A stretch of DNA of 64,000 nucleotides, from positions 124,001-188,000 of the forward strand of contig QKXI01000001.1 of the NCBI GenBank assembly GCA_003367665.1, in the 5' to 3' direction. This stretch comes from Leifsonia sp. ku-ls. GTDB lineage: Bacteria > Actinomycetota > Actinomycetes > Actinomycetales > Microbacteriaceae. The first letter of the stretch is position 1, and every line of letters begins with the position of its first letter. The position numbers and the translations under genes are program-made. Shown here piece by piece: positions 16,074 to 25,934 of this stretch. The notes beneath the pieces were generated by a model. It was not told the origin of the DNA. It made no database searches and worked only from the letters and a program-made list of their open reading frames with translations.

Positions 16074-17267
16074 ATGGAGATTCTGAAAGCGAACTTCTGG
16101 ACCGACCTCGGCTCCTGGGCGGCCCAGGCCGGGTGGAACGTGCTGAGCGCGGCCTGCATCGTCGGCGGCGCCTTCCTCGTCAGCTGGATCCTGCGCGTGG
16201 TCATCCGCAAAGTGGTGAGCCGCATCGTGAGCGGGGTGAAGAAGGGCCAGAACGTCTCCGACACGCAGGCGCTGGTCGCGTCCCCTCTCGCCGCCGTCCG
16301 TCTGGTGCAGCGCACCCGGACACTGGGATCGGTGCTGACGAACATCGTGAACGTCACGATCGGGATCATCGCGATCATCCTCATCCTCAACGTCTTCGTG
16401 CCGGACGTGCTCGGGTCATTCGCCCTCCTCACCGCCGCCATCGGCGCCGGCCTCGGTTTCGGCGCGCAGAACATCGTCAAGGACGTGCTCAACGGCCTCT
16501 TCATGGTGATGGAGGACCAGCTCGGCGTCGGCGACGTGGTCGACCTCGGCTCCGCCACCGGCGTCGTGGAGGCCGTCGGCATCCGGGTCACACAGGTGCG
16601 GGACGTGAACGGCACGCTGTGGTTCGTCCGCAACGGCGAGATCCTCCGCGTCGGCAACATGTCGCAGGGCTGGGCGCGCGTCATCATCGACCTCGCGGTG
16701 CCGTACGACACCGACATCGAGGCGGTGCAGGCGAAGATGATGGAGGCGGCGACCGCCCTCGCGACGAGCCCGAAGTGGCGCTCGCGCATCCTGGACAAGC
16801 CGGAGCTGTGGGGGCTGGAGTCCATCTCCGCCGACGCGATGGTCATCCGCATCGTGCTCAAGACGCGCACCACGGCGAAGGACGACGTCTCGCGCGAGCT
16901 GCGCGTGCGCCTGAAGGCGGCGCTCGACGAGCTGGGCGTGAAGCTGCCGTCGCTCTCCGCGGTGGTGCTGACCGGCTTCGACAGCGCCGCGAGTGTCGCG
17001 GGCGCGAAGCCGCCACGCACCCGGCCCAGCCAGGTGGTGACGCCGGAGCCCCCGCTGAAGGGCCGCAAGGCCCGCGCCGCCGCCAAGCGCCAGGCCGCGA
17101 CCGCGGCCGACGCGCCCACGACGCGGCCGCCGGCCAAGCGTCCCACGGAGCCCGACACGCCCCCGACGCCCAAGCCCGCGAAGCGCCCGGCCGACCCCGG
17201 CGCGATCCGCATCCAGCCGGCCATCGAGAACCAGCAGAAGCCCGACGCGGACGGGACCACGCCGTGA
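16074..17267 (+). CDS. Small-conductance mechanosensitive channel (MscS family)
   Basis: A 397-residue protein. Three membrane segments lie at about 22-42, 88-110 and 115-140; the last continues into the Gly/Ala-rich pore helix IGAGLGFGAQNIVKDVLNGLFMVMEDQ, diagnostic of MscS. The beta domain (about 165-225) and the cytoplasmic vestibule follow. The last 90 residues are an Ala/Pro/Lys-rich tail that standard MscS lacks. The channel releases solutes on hypo-osmotic shock. TAGGCT at 16059-16064 lies 9 nt before the ATG, slightly too far for the leaderless pattern. Confidence 0.92.
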   Translation: MEILKANFWTDLGSWAAQAGWNVLSAACIVGGAFLVSWILRVVIRKVVSRIVSGVKKGQNVSDTQALVASPLAAVRLVQRTRTLGSVLTNIVNVTIGIIAIILILNVFVPDVLGSFALLTAAIGAGLGFGAQNIVKDVLNGLFMVMEDQLGVGDVVDLGSATGVVEAVGIRVTQVRDVNGTLWFVRNGEILRVGNMSQGWARVIIDLAVPYDTDIEAVQAKMMEAATALATSPKWRSRILDKPELWGLESISADAMVIRIVLKTRTTAKDDVSRELRVRLKAALDELGVKLPSLSAVVLTGFDSAASVAGAKPPRTRPSQVVTPEPPLKGRKARAAAKRQAATAADAPTTRPPAKRPTEPDTPPTPKPAKRPADPGAIRIQPAIENQQKPDADGTTP

Positions 17268-17662
17268 GCATCCCGGTCGGCCCGCAGCCGAGCTTTTTCG
17301 ACCAGGTCGGCGGCCACGAGACCTTCCAGCGGCTGGTCGACGCGTTCTACCGCGGCGTCGCCGACGACCCGGTGCTGCGGCCGATGTACCCGGAGGAGGA
17401 TCTGGGCCCGGCGAAGGAGCGGCTCGTGCTGTTCCTGGAGCAGTACTGGGGCGGTCCGGCCACGTACAGCGAGCAGCGCGGCCACCCCCGGCTGCGGATG
17501 CGGCACAACCCGTTCACGGTCAACCCGGACGCCCGCGACCGCTGGCTGGCGCACATGCGCGTCGCGGTCGACGAGCTCGCCCTGCCTCCGCTGCAGGAGG
17601 AGACCCTGTGGAGCTACCTGGAGCGGGCGGCGTTCGCTATGGTCAACACATTCGAGGAGTAG
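17264..17662 (+). CDS. glbO: Group II truncated haemoglobin (trHbO)
   Basis: A 132-residue 2-on-2 globin. SFFDQVGGHETFQRLVDAFY begins the A/B helices; LEQYWGGPATYSEQRG and PRLRMRHNPF carry the E-helix/CD region and the proximal histidine; the Trp in RDRWLAHM corresponds to the conserved TrpG8 of group II. GlbO proteins bind oxygen and handle reactive oxygen or nitrogen species. The GTG start overlaps the mscS stop as GTGA, so it is translated from the mscS message. Confidence 0.93.
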   Translation: MSIPVGPQPSFFDQVGGHETFQRLVDAFYRGVADDPVLRPMYPEEDLGPAKERLVLFLEQYWGGPATYSEQRGHPRLRMRHNPFTVNPDARDRWLAHMRVAVDELALPPLQEETLWSYLERAAFAMVNTFEE

Positions 17663-17697
17663 CCCTCACCGCCATCCCGGTGCCGAAGGAGACACGG

Positions 17698-19344
17698 ATG
17701 ACCAACGAAACCGACGCGATCGTCGTCGGCGCCGGCCTCTCCGGGCTGGTCGCCGCGTCCGAGCTGCTGGACGCGGGACGACGGGTGACCATCGTCGAGC
17801 AGGAGCCGTCGGCGTCCTTCGGCGGTCAGGCGTGGTGGTCGTTCGGCGGGCTGTTCCTCATCGACTCCCCCGAGCAGCGCAGGATGGGCGTGCGCGACTC
17901 GCTCGCGCTCGCCCGCGACGACTGGTTCGGCACCGCGGGTTTCGACCGCGCGGAAGACCACTGGCCGCGGCGCTGGGCGGAGGCCTACCTGCAGTTCGCG
18001 GCCGGCGAGAAGCGCGCCTGGCTGCACGAGAAGGGCGTACGGTTCTTCCCGGTCGTGGGCTGGGCGGAACGCGGCGACGGGCGCGCGGGCGGCCACGGCA
18101 ACTCGGTGCCGCGCTTCCACATCACCTGGGGCACCGGACCCGGCGTGGTCGAGCCGTTCGCGCGGCGCGTGCAGTCGGCCGCCGCGAACGGGCGGGCGTC
18201 GATCCGCAACCGGCACCGGGTGGACGAGCTGATCGTGGAGGACGGCCGCGTGGTCGGCGTCCGCGGCGCCGTGCTCGCACCCGACCGGGCCGAGCGCGGT
18301 GCGCCGAGCAACCGCGACGTCGTCGGCGACTTCGAGCTGCGGGCGCCGGTCGTGATCGTCGCCTCCGGCGGCATCGGCGGCAACCACGACCTCGTGCGGG
18401 CGGCCTGGCCCGCACGGCTGGACGAGCCTCCCGCGCAAATGCTCTCCGGCGTCCCCGCGCACGTCGACGGCCGGATGCTCGGCATCGCGGAGACCGCGGG
18501 CGCGCACCTCATCAACGGCGACCGGATGTGGCACTACACCGAAGGCATCCAGAACTGGGACCCGGTGTGGGAGCGGCACGGCATCCGCATCCTGCCCGGC
18601 CCGTCGTCGCTCTGGCTGGACGCCCGCGGCGACCGACTCCCGTCCCCGCTCTACCCCGGGTTCGACACGCTCGGGACGCTGGAGCACCTGCGTCGGACGG
18701 GGTCCGACTACAGCTGGTTCGTGCTGACGCAGAAGATCATCGAGAAGGAGTTCGCCCTCTCCGGCAGCGAACAGAACCCGGACCTGACCGGCAAGGACGT
18801 GCGACTGCTCGCCAAGCGCGTCGCCCCGGGCGCCCCGGGCCCGGTGGAGGCGTTCAAGCAGAAGGGCGCGGACTTCGTCGTCGCCGACACGCTCGACGAG
18901 CTCCTGGCGGGCATGCAGCGGATCGCGGACGTGCCGCTCGACACCGAGTTGGTGGCGCGGCACGTGCGCGAGCGCGACCGGCAGCTCGACAACGAGTTCG
19001 GCAAGGACCTGCAGCTCGCCGCGATCCGCTCGGCCCGGAAGTATCGCGGCGACCGGCTCATCCGGGTGGCGTCGCCGCACCGGCTCCTCGACCCGGCGGC
19101 GGGACCGCTCATCGCGGTCAAGCTGCACATCCTGACCCGCAAGAGCCTCGGCGGGATCGAGACCGACCTGGACGGCCGCGTGCTCGACGCCGACGGCTCC
19201 GCGATCCCCGGCCTCTTCGCCGTCGGCGAGGCCGCTGGCTTCGGCGGTGGCGGGATGCACGGCTACCGCGCCCTCGAGGGCACCTTCCTCGGCGGCTGCC
19301 TCTTCTCCGGCCGCCAGGCCGGCCGCGCCGCCTCCCGCGCCTGA
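17698..19344 (+). CDS. FAD-binding dehydrogenase (KstD/fumarate-reductase-like flavoprotein)
   Basis: A 548-residue flavoprotein with the N-terminal dinucleotide motif VVGAGLSGLVAASELLDAG (about 11-29) and, near the C-terminus, GLFAVGEAAGFGGGGMHG followed by ALEGTFLGGCLFSGRQAG, which completes the FAD site. It matches the PRK12834-type putative FAD-binding dehydrogenases related to 3-ketosteroid dehydrogenases and flavocytochrome fumarate reductases. The substrate is unknown. GAAGGAG lies 7 nt before the ATG. A remarkable hairpin follows the gene. Confidence 0.88.
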   Translation: MTNETDAIVVGAGLSGLVAASELLDAGRRVTIVEQEPSASFGGQAWWSFGGLFLIDSPEQRRMGVRDSLALARDDWFGTAGFDRAEDHWPRRWAEAYLQFAAGEKRAWLHEKGVRFFPVVGWAERGDGRAGGHGNSVPRFHITWGTGPGVVEPFARRVQSAAANGRASIRNRHRVDELIVEDGRVVGVRGAVLAPDRAERGAPSNRDVVGDFELRAPVVIVASGGIGGNHDLVRAAWPARLDEPPAQMLSGVPAHVDGRMLGIAETAGAHLINGDRMWHYTEGIQNWDPVWERHGIRILPGPSSLWLDARGDRLPSPLYPGFDTLGTLEHLRRTGSDYSWFVLTQKIIEKEFALSGSEQNPDLTGKDVRLLAKRVAPGAPGPVEAFKQKGADFVVADTLDELLAGMQRIADVPLDTELVARHVRERDRQLDNEFGKDLQLAAIRSARKYRGDRLIRVASPHRLLDPAAGPLIAVKLHILTRKSLGGIETDLDGRVLDADGSAIPGLFAVGEAAGFGGGGMHGYRALEGTFLGGCLFSGRQAGRAASRA

Positions 19345-19353
19345 CCCCGCCCG

Positions 19354-19418
19354 CCATCGCTTCCTCGAAAAATCAGGCGGGACTCGGCGCGTCGCCTGAT
19401 TTTTCGAGGAAGCGATGG
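19354..19418. terminator. Perfect 26-bp inverted repeat, bidirectional terminator
   Basis: Arms 19354-19379 and 19393-19418 are exactly complementary over 26 bp around a 13-nt loop. They contain an internal A5/T5 run next to CGAGG, so either strand reads stem then T run. It lies between convergent genes ending at 19344 and 19426. Confidence 0.85.
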
Positions 19419-19425
19419 TCGGGGG

Positions 19426-20115
19426 TCAGCGGCGGAGGGACCAGGAGGCGCGGCGGACGAGGGTGTGGCCGCGGCGGGTGGTCAGGCGGGTCCAGGGGCC
19501 GGTCTCGTGGATGGTGACCGGGGTGTCGTCGCCGAGGAAGCCGAGGCTGTCGGCGGCGAACGCGGCGCCCGCGGGGATGTACTCGAGGCCCTCGATCGGG
19601 CGGCCCCAGACCTCCGCGCGGACGCGCTGGACGAGCTGCTCGCCCGTGCCGGTCGGCACCGCCTCGGCGACCTCCGCGACACCCGCCTGGGCGGTCGACG
19701 CGAGCAGCTCGGAGGTGGTCTCCCCCACCGCCAGCCAGCCACCGCGCGGCGGCGAGATGCCGGCCCAGGTGACGGTGGAGACCTCCAGCGGGAGCCGGAT
19801 CTCCACGGGTGCGCCGTCGGCCTCCCCCGCCGCCTCGGCGCTCTCGCGCACGCGCGCGACGCGGTCGAGCAGCGACCGGATCGGCACGACGGCGTCGAAC
19901 GTCGCCTCCGCCCCCGTCGCGAAGGTGCGCAGGCCCAGCACGGTGGGGGTCTCGTCCAGGAGGCCGCGGGGGTACAGGATCGCCGTGTAGACGGCGAGAA
20001 CGCCCGAACCGGCGATCAGGCGCACGGACCCCTCCTCGACGCGGGCCGCCCGCGACAGATAGGTCTGCAGATCGGCGACGGCGAGGGTGTCCACAAGAGA
20101 AAACGACTGGCTCAT
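19426..20115 (-). CDS. Conserved hypothetical protein
   Basis: A 229-residue soluble protein without signal peptide or membrane segment. It opens with SLVDTLAVADLQTYLSRAARVEEGSVRLIA and contains a Trp-rich, beta-looking middle (TVTWAGISPPRGGWLAVGE) and an Arg-rich end (TRRGHTLVRRASWSLRR). I recognise the pattern as a protein common beside tesB in actinobacteria but know no function. It is transcribed divergently from tesB; the 42 bp between the starts hold the tesB -10. Confidence 0.65.
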   Translation of the reverse strand: MSQSFSLVDTLAVADLQTYLSRAARVEEGSVRLIAGSGVLAVYTAILYPRGLLDETPTVLGLRTFATGAEATFDAVVPIRSLLDRVARVRESAEAAGEADGAPVEIRLPLEVSTVTWAGISPPRGGWLAVGETTSELLASTAQAGVAEVAEAVPTGTGEQLVQRVRAEVWGRPIEGLEYIPAGAAFAADSLGFLGDDTPVTIHETGPWTRLTTRRGHTLVRRASWSLRR

Positions 20116-20123
20116 CGGGTGTC

Positions 20124-20129
20124 TAAACT
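20124..20129 (+). promoter_or_regulatory. Candidate -10 TAAACT of tesB
   Basis: TAAACT lies 28 bp before the tesB GTG. Initiation near 20136 would give a leader of about 22 nt containing TTGGAGG. Confidence 0.5.
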
Positions 20130-20157
20130 ACCAAGAGACCACCGACTTGGAGGCACC

Positions 20158-21033
20158 GTGACCGAGCCCCTGGCTTCCCTTCTGACCGCGCTCGATCTCA
20201 CCGACACCGGTGCCCGCACCAGCGAGGACATCTTCACGGGCCCGTCCCAGTGGATGCCGCTGGGCCGCGTGTTCGGCGGCCAGGTGCTCGCGCAGTCGAT
20301 CGTGGCGGCGACGCGCACCGTGGAGGCCGACCGGAACATCCACTCGATGCACGGCTACTTCCTGCGGCCGGGCGACGTGAACTACCCGATCACGTTCTCG
20401 GTCGACCGCATCCACGACGGCCGCTCGTTCTCGACCAGGCGCACGCAGGCGTACCAGAACGGGCTGCCCATCCTGTCGATGATCGCGTCGTACCAGACCG
20501 AAGACGAAGGCCTGGAGCACCAGGTGTCGATGCCGACGGGGCTGCCGGACCCCGAGGAGCTGCCCTCCACCGCGTCCACGCTGGAGGACGTGCAGCACCC
20601 GGTCGCCCAGTATTGGGCCAGCCAGCGGCCGTTCGACATGCGTCACGTGACCTCGCCGATCTACCTCACGGTGGAGGGCGAGCGGGTGGCGGAGCAGGCG
20701 GTGTGGTTCCGCACCATCGGCGACATGCCGGACGACCCCGGCCTGCACCGCGCGGCGCTCGCCTACGTGAGCGACTACACGATCATGGAGTCGATCATGC
20801 GCCGCCACGGGATCGCGTGGGCGACCCCGGGGCTCAAGGCGGCCAGCCTCGATCACGCGATGTGGTGGCACCGGCCGGCCCGGGTCGACGAGTGGCTGCT
20901 GTACGTGCAGGAGTCCCCGACGGCGGGCGGCGGCCGCGGCCTGTCGCAGGGCCGCATCTTCACGCGCGACGGGCGCCTGGTGGCGAGCGTGGCGCAGGAG
21001 GCCACCATCCGGCTGCCGCGCGCGGAGGACTGA
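20158..21033 (+). CDS. tesB: Acyl-CoA thioesterase II
   Basis: A 291-residue double-hotdog thioesterase that hydrolyses medium- and long-chain acyl-CoA. Conserved segments are GRVFGGQVLAQSIVAA and HSMHGYFLRPGD in the first hotdog and SLDHAMWWHRPARVDEWLLY in the second, the latter with the catalytic Asp of the Asp-Gln-Thr triad. TTGGAGG lies 5 nt before the GTG. Monocistronic; a hairpin follows at 21069. Confidence 0.93.
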   Translation: MTEPLASLLTALDLTDTGARTSEDIFTGPSQWMPLGRVFGGQVLAQSIVAATRTVEADRNIHSMHGYFLRPGDVNYPITFSVDRIHDGRSFSTRRTQAYQNGLPILSMIASYQTEDEGLEHQVSMPTGLPDPEELPSTASTLEDVQHPVAQYWASQRPFDMRHVTSPIYLTVEGERVAEQAVWFRTIGDMPDDPGLHRAALAYVSDYTIMESIMRRHGIAWATPGLKAASLDHAMWWHRPARVDEWLLYVQESPTAGGGRGLSQGRIFTRDGRLVASVAQEATIRLPRAED

Positions 21034-21068
21034 GCGGGCCGGCGCGTCTCGCTGACCAGCGGGCCGGG

Positions 21069-21086
21069 GGCGGCGCACTCGCCGCC
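21069..21086. terminator. Hairpin between tesB and the anti-sigma gene
   Basis: GGCGGCG, loop CACT, CGCCGCC. It lies between convergent genes. Confidence 0.55.
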
Positions 21087-21126
21087 GCCGGCAACTGGTG
21101 AGGGCCGCGGGCTGGGCGGCGGCGCG

Positions 21127-21933
21127 TCAGTCGAAGGTGCTGCGCAGGAGCACGGTTCCGTCGCCGGCCGAGCGGATGTCGACCGCGGCGATGTCGGAGA
21201 CCGGCACGCTCGTCGTCGCCACCGGGGTGGCGGTCGTGCCCTCGTCGGCGGTCCAGGTGGAGACCTGGTACTGCTTGCCCGCACGGTCGGTGACGACCAT
21301 CGCGTAGCCCCAAGCGTGGCCGCCCCCGTCGGCGCCGACGCGCGCGTAACTGCAGCGCGAGTCGATGCGCGTGCCCCACGGCTCCGCGGTCAGCCGCAGA
21401 TCCGCGCTGAGCGGGCTCGGCTCCACCTGCTGCATCACGACGTCGGTGCTGGGCGCCGCCGGCTGCAGCACGGCGGGCAGCACGAAGGCGGCGACGCCGA
21501 CGACGACCGCAGCCGCGGCGGCCGACAGCCCGGCGACCAGCCAGCGGGCGCGGACCCGGCGCCGCCGTGCGCGGTGCAGGAGCGACGGGAGGACGTCCGG
21601 GCCGGGGCCCTGCGCTGGCTCGAGTCCCGCCGCCGGGGCCTTCCCGGTGGCCCGCGCATCGCCGGCCGTCGGCGAGTCGCCGGTGGTCGGCGCGTCGTGG
21701 GCCGTCGGCGCGTCGCCCGATGCCGGCTCGGGCTCGGGCGCGGCGATCAGGGCGAGGGCGTCTTCCCGCGGAACGCGGGACAGGATGCCGGGGAGCCCGG
21801 CCAGCTCGGTCAGCGCCTCGGCGCACCGCGCGCACTCGCGGAGGTGCGCCTCGTAGGCGCGGCGCTCTGCCGGCGAGAGGGCGCCGAGCACGTAGGCGGC
21901 GTCCCAGGTCGAGAACTCCTCGTGCGTTGTCAC
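21127..21933 (-). CDS. Zinc-binding anti-sigma factor (RslA/RskA-like)
   Basis: A 268-residue membrane protein. The N-terminal ZAS domain has HLRECARCAEAL (H-x3-C-x2-C, about 33-44), the zinc and redox switch of this class. An Ala/Thr/Asp/Pro-rich linker of about 60 residues follows, then one membrane helix (about 140-160) and an extracytoplasmic RskA-type domain. It binds and silences the sigma factor encoded just upstream until an oxidative or envelope signal releases it. The GTG start overlaps the sigma stop as GTGA. Confidence 0.9.
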   Translation of the reverse strand: MTTHEEFSTWDAAYVLGALSPAERRAYEAHLRECARCAEALTELAGLPGILSRVPREDALALIAAPEPEPASGDAPTAHDAPTTGDSPTAGDARATGKAPAAGLEPAQGPGPDVLPSLLHRARRRRVRARWLVAGLSAAAAAVVVGVAAFVLPAVLQPAAPSTDVVMQQVEPSPLSADLRLTAEPWGTRIDSRCSYARVGADGGGHAWGYAMVVTDRAGKQYQVSTWTADEGTTATPVATTSVPVSDIAAVDIRSAGDGTVLLRSTFD

Positions 21934-22442
21934 GCCGACGTCACCCCTCTCTCCTGCAGTGCGAGCCGGAGCGCGCGGAGGCCGTAGTGCAGGCGCGACT
22001 TCACGGTGCCCTCCGGGATGTCGAGCTCGCGGGCGATCTCGGCGACCGAGCGGCCGCCGTAGTAGGCGTGGACGATGACGGACCGGTGCTCCAGGGACAG
22101 CTCCGCGAGGGCGTCGGACACCAGCCAGGCGTCGAGCACTGCGTCGGCCTGGTCGCCCGTGGTCGGACGCTCGGGAAGGGCGTCGGTGCCGAACTCGTGC
22201 CGGCTGGCGGCGCTGCGCTTGCCGTCGATGACGAGGTTGCGGGCGACGGTGAACATCCAGGTGCGCGCGGACTGCTGCGACTGGTCGAGCACAGACGGCT
22301 TGCGCCACGCGCGCAGCAGCGTCTCCTGCACGATGTCGTCGGCCATGGTCCGGTCGCCGGTGAGGTGGACGACGTAGCGCCACACGGCCTGCGCGTGCTG
22401 GTCGTGCAGCTCGCGCAGCAGGCGGGCGTCCTCATCCGGCAT
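21930..22442 (-). CDS. ECF RNA polymerase sigma factor, SigL-like
   Basis: A 170-residue ECF sigma factor. Region 2 (about 10-80) includes DIVQETLLRAWRKP and ARTWMFTVARNLVIDGKR; region 4 (about 110-165) includes LSLEHRSVIVHAYYGGRSVAEIARELDIPEGTVKSRL. Two upstream in-frame starts exist, but the ATG at 22442 is right: GGAGGTGATC precedes it and the promoter at 22459-22486 would start transcription about 10 nt before it. With the anti-sigma gene and a TGAACC-N16-CGTG promoter it matches the mycobacterial SigL/RslA pair. Confidence 0.92.
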   Translation of the reverse strand: MPDEDARLLRELHDQHAQAVWRYVVHLTGDRTMADDIVQETLLRAWRKPSVLDQSQQSARTWMFTVARNLVIDGKRSAASRHEFGTDALPERPTTGDQADAVLDAWLVSDALAELSLEHRSVIVHAYYGGRSVAEIARELDIPEGTVKSRLHYGLRALRLALQERGVTSA

Positions 22443-22458
22443 GATCACCTCCACCTCA

Positions 22459-22486
22459 TACACGTCGCAGCGGACGGAAAGGTTCA
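22459..22486 (-). promoter_or_regulatory. ECF promoter of the sigma/anti-sigma operon
   Basis: Minus strand TGAACC (22486-22481), 16-nt spacer, CGTGTA (22464-22459). The same elements with the same spacing face the other way at 22498-22525. Probably autoregulated. Confidence 0.75.
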
Positions 22487-22497
22487 TCGGGCAGCGT

Positions 22498-22525
22498 TGA
22501 ACCGATCCGCCGTCTCCCTCGTGAC
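22498..22525 (+). promoter_or_regulatory. ECF promoter of the Rieske lipoprotein gene
   Basis: TGAACC (22498-22503), 16-nt spacer, CGTGAC (22520-22525). Mirror of the sigma operon promoter. Confidence 0.75.
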
Positions 22526-22563
22526 TACCGTAGGAGATGCACCCGCCGACCGTGAGGACCACG

Positions 22564-22986
22564 ATGACCGACCGCGCACCGCTCACCCGCCGCACCCTCG
22601 TCACGATCGGCGGAGCCTCCGCCGGGACGGTGCTGCTCGCCGCCTGCACGGCCGGAGGCGACGACAGGAACGTGTCGGGCACCGACGACGGCGGCTCCAC
22701 GAAGGTGTCCCTGGGTTCGATCCCGGTCGGAGGGGCGGTCTCGGCCACGCTCGGCGGCAAGCCGATCGTCGTGTCGCAGCCGAGCGCCGGTCAGGTGGTC
22801 GCGTTCAGCGCGGTGTGCACGCACGCCGGCTGCACCGTCGCGCCGCAGGGCAAAGAGTTCGACTGCCCGTGCCACGGCTCCCGCTTCGACGCCGCCACCG
22901 GCGACGTGCTGAACGGCCCGGCCACGGACCCGCTCCCGAAGCTGAAGGCGACGGTCTCGGGTGACTCGGTGACGGTCACGGCGTAG
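22564..22986 (+). CDS. Tat-exported Rieske [2Fe-2S] lipoprotein
   Basis: A 140-residue protein. RRTLVTIGG is a twin-arginine signal and LLAAC a lipobox, so the mature protein is membrane-anchored outside the cytoplasm. The Rieske cluster ligands are in CTHAGC and CPCHGSRFD. It is a small stand-alone Rieske protein, not a bc1 subunit. I prefer the ATG at 22564 (GAGG upstream, leader of about 30 nt from the ECF promoter) over the ATG at 22537, which would lie only a few bases from the predicted start of transcription. Divergent from the SigL-like pair and probably under its control. Confidence 0.88.
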   Translation: MTDRAPLTRRTLVTIGGASAGTVLLAACTAGGDDRNVSGTDDGGSTKVSLGSIPVGGAVSATLGGKPIVVSQPSAGQVVAFSAVCTHAGCTVAPQGKEFDCPCHGSRFDAATGDVLNGPATDPLPKLKATVSGDSVTVTA

Positions 22987-23076
22987 CGCGGGCGCCGCGT
23001 AGCGCGAGGGCGCGTAGCGCGAGGGCCGCGTAGCGCGAGGGCCGCGTAGCGCGAGGGCCGCGAGCGCGGGCGCCGC
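22982..23076 (+). repeat. Tandem repeat, about 16-bp period, at the Rieske gene end
   Basis: CGTAGCGCG recurs at 22982, 22998, 23013, 23029 and 23045 in units like CGTAGCGCGAGGGCCG, with a degenerate sixth unit at 23061. The first unit contains the Rieske stop codon. Confidence 0.8.
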
Positions 23077-23137
23077 GAGCGGTGGCGCCACGAAGCGCCG
23101 CCGCCACTATGCGCGAGCGCGGCGCACCGCCGACGGG

Positions 23138-23626
23138 TCAGCCGCGCTTCGCGAACGCGACCGGGTCCTCCAGGTACGGCGTCCAGGCGGCGCGCTCGCG
23201 CTCGTTGATGCGACGGGGTCGCTGCGTCGTGGCGTCGACGAGCACGATCGTGGTCGCTGCTCGCGAGTACAGCGTGGCCGGTTCGGTTCCCTCGGGCGAC
23301 CACACCTCGTAGCAGACCTCGAGGCTCGCGCCGCCGAGGCGCCCGAGCCAGAGCTGCACGTCGAGCGGCTGGCGCAGGTACGGGATCGGCGCGAGGTACT
23401 CGATCTCCTGCCGGGCGATCAGCGTGAGCGTGTCCGCACCCGGCCGTCCATCGAGCACGGCGGTCGAGCCGCCGACCGCCTCCCCGCTGCCCTGGCCGCT
23501 GTCGTCGGTCACCCAGAACGCCTCGATGCGCGCCTCCTCCAGGAGGCGCAGCATCTCGGCGTTGTTGACGTGACCGTACGCGTCGAGGTCGCTCCAGCGG
23601 AGCTTGATCGGAACGTGGAGTCGCAT
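23138..23626 (-). CDS. Acyl-CoA thioesterase (4HBT/FadM type)
   Basis: A 162-residue single-hotdog thioesterase. The N-terminal RWSDLDAYGHVNNAEMLRLLEEAR contains the catalytic Asp and the HVNN motif of the 4-hydroxybenzoyl-CoA thioesterase group. The substrate is probably an acyl-CoA; the exact one is unknown. It starts 11 bp after the ettA stop on the same strand and is probably co-transcribed with ettA. Confidence 0.88.
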   Translation of the reverse strand: MRLHVPIKLRWSDLDAYGHVNNAEMLRLLEEARIEAFWVTDDSGQGSGEAVGGSTAVLDGRPGADTLTLIARQEIEYLAPIPYLRQPLDVQLWLGRLGGASLEVCYEVWSPEGTEPATLYSRAATTIVLVDATTQRPRRINERERAAWTPYLEDPVAFAKRG

Positions 23627-23637
23627 CGTCGGCCGCG

Positions 23638-25320
<1,683 letters not shown>

Positions 25321-25405
25321 TCTTCTTCTCAAACTCCCTGTCGTCGGCACTGTGCCGTATTCGAGGATACCGGGAGACCGTCACCGCACGGGCGGCTCCC
25401 GGGTG

Positions 25406-25921
25406 CTACCAGTCGATCGGACGGGTCCGGCCGACCAGGCAGGTGCCGGTCGCGAGCACCGGCGTCACCATGCTGTTGTAGCCTCCTGCGTCGGCGCCGT
25501 TCTGGCCGATCAGGCAGGTGTCGCCGAGCTTCACCGAGAACTGGATCGAGTTCGCCTTCAGCCCGATCGTCGTCGTGTCGACCGTGAGCTGCATGTCGGC
25601 CTTGCTGAACCCGGCCGCGACCAGCGCGTCGATGAAGTCGCGCCCCTGCGCGTCGGGCTTCGCGGCGAGCGTCGCCCGGTTGACGTGGTCGAAGTACGGC
25701 AGGTTCTGCTGCGCCGTGCCGCCGGGCACGAGCGCGGGCGGGGCGGACGGCGTCGGCGATCCGGTCGCGCCCGCGGTCGCGGAGGCGGTCGGCGACGCCG
25801 TCGGTGCGGCGCCCCCGACACAGCCGGTGAGCGCCAGCGCGAGGACGACTGCGGCGACCGCGGCCGGCCCCGCGGTCGTGCGGGCGAGCGGACCGGTGCG
25901 GCGGACCACGGAAGACGGCAT
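25406..25921 (-). CDS. Hypothetical lipoprotein (DUF6993-like)
   Basis: A 171-residue exported lipoprotein: basic N-terminus, hydrophobic segment and lipobox ALTGC near residue 34, then a Thr/Ala/Pro-rich linker and a C-terminal domain (about 75-171) with two cysteines (DTCLIGQNG and GTCLVGRTR) that could form a disulphide. The domain looks like the actinobacterial DUF6993; function unknown. The ATG at 25921 follows TAGGAT by 7 nt; an ATG three codons upstream lies inside that hexamer and is unlikely. Confidence 0.7.
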   Translation of the reverse strand: MPSSVVRRTGPLARTTAGPAAVAAVVLALALTGCVGGAAPTASPTASATAGATGSPTPSAPPALVPGGTAQQNLPYFDHVNRATLAAKPDAQGRDFIDALVAAGFSKADMQLTVDTTTIGLKANSIQFSVKLGDTCLIGQNGADAGGYNSMVTPVLATGTCLVGRTRPIDW

Positions 25922-25928
25922 GCTCCGC

Positions 25929-25934
25929 ATCCTA
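25929..25934 (-). promoter_or_regulatory. -10 TAGGAT of the DUF6993-like gene (leaderless)
   Basis: TAGGAT on the minus strand, 7 nt before the ATG at 25921. It overlaps the last codons of the upstream ssb-like gene. Confidence 0.5.

Noticed and set aside
22443-22760. Longer sigma factor starting at 22485 or 22760
   Set aside because: Both starts lie upstream of or within the predicted ECF promoter of the gene; only 22442 is downstream of it and has a ribosome site.
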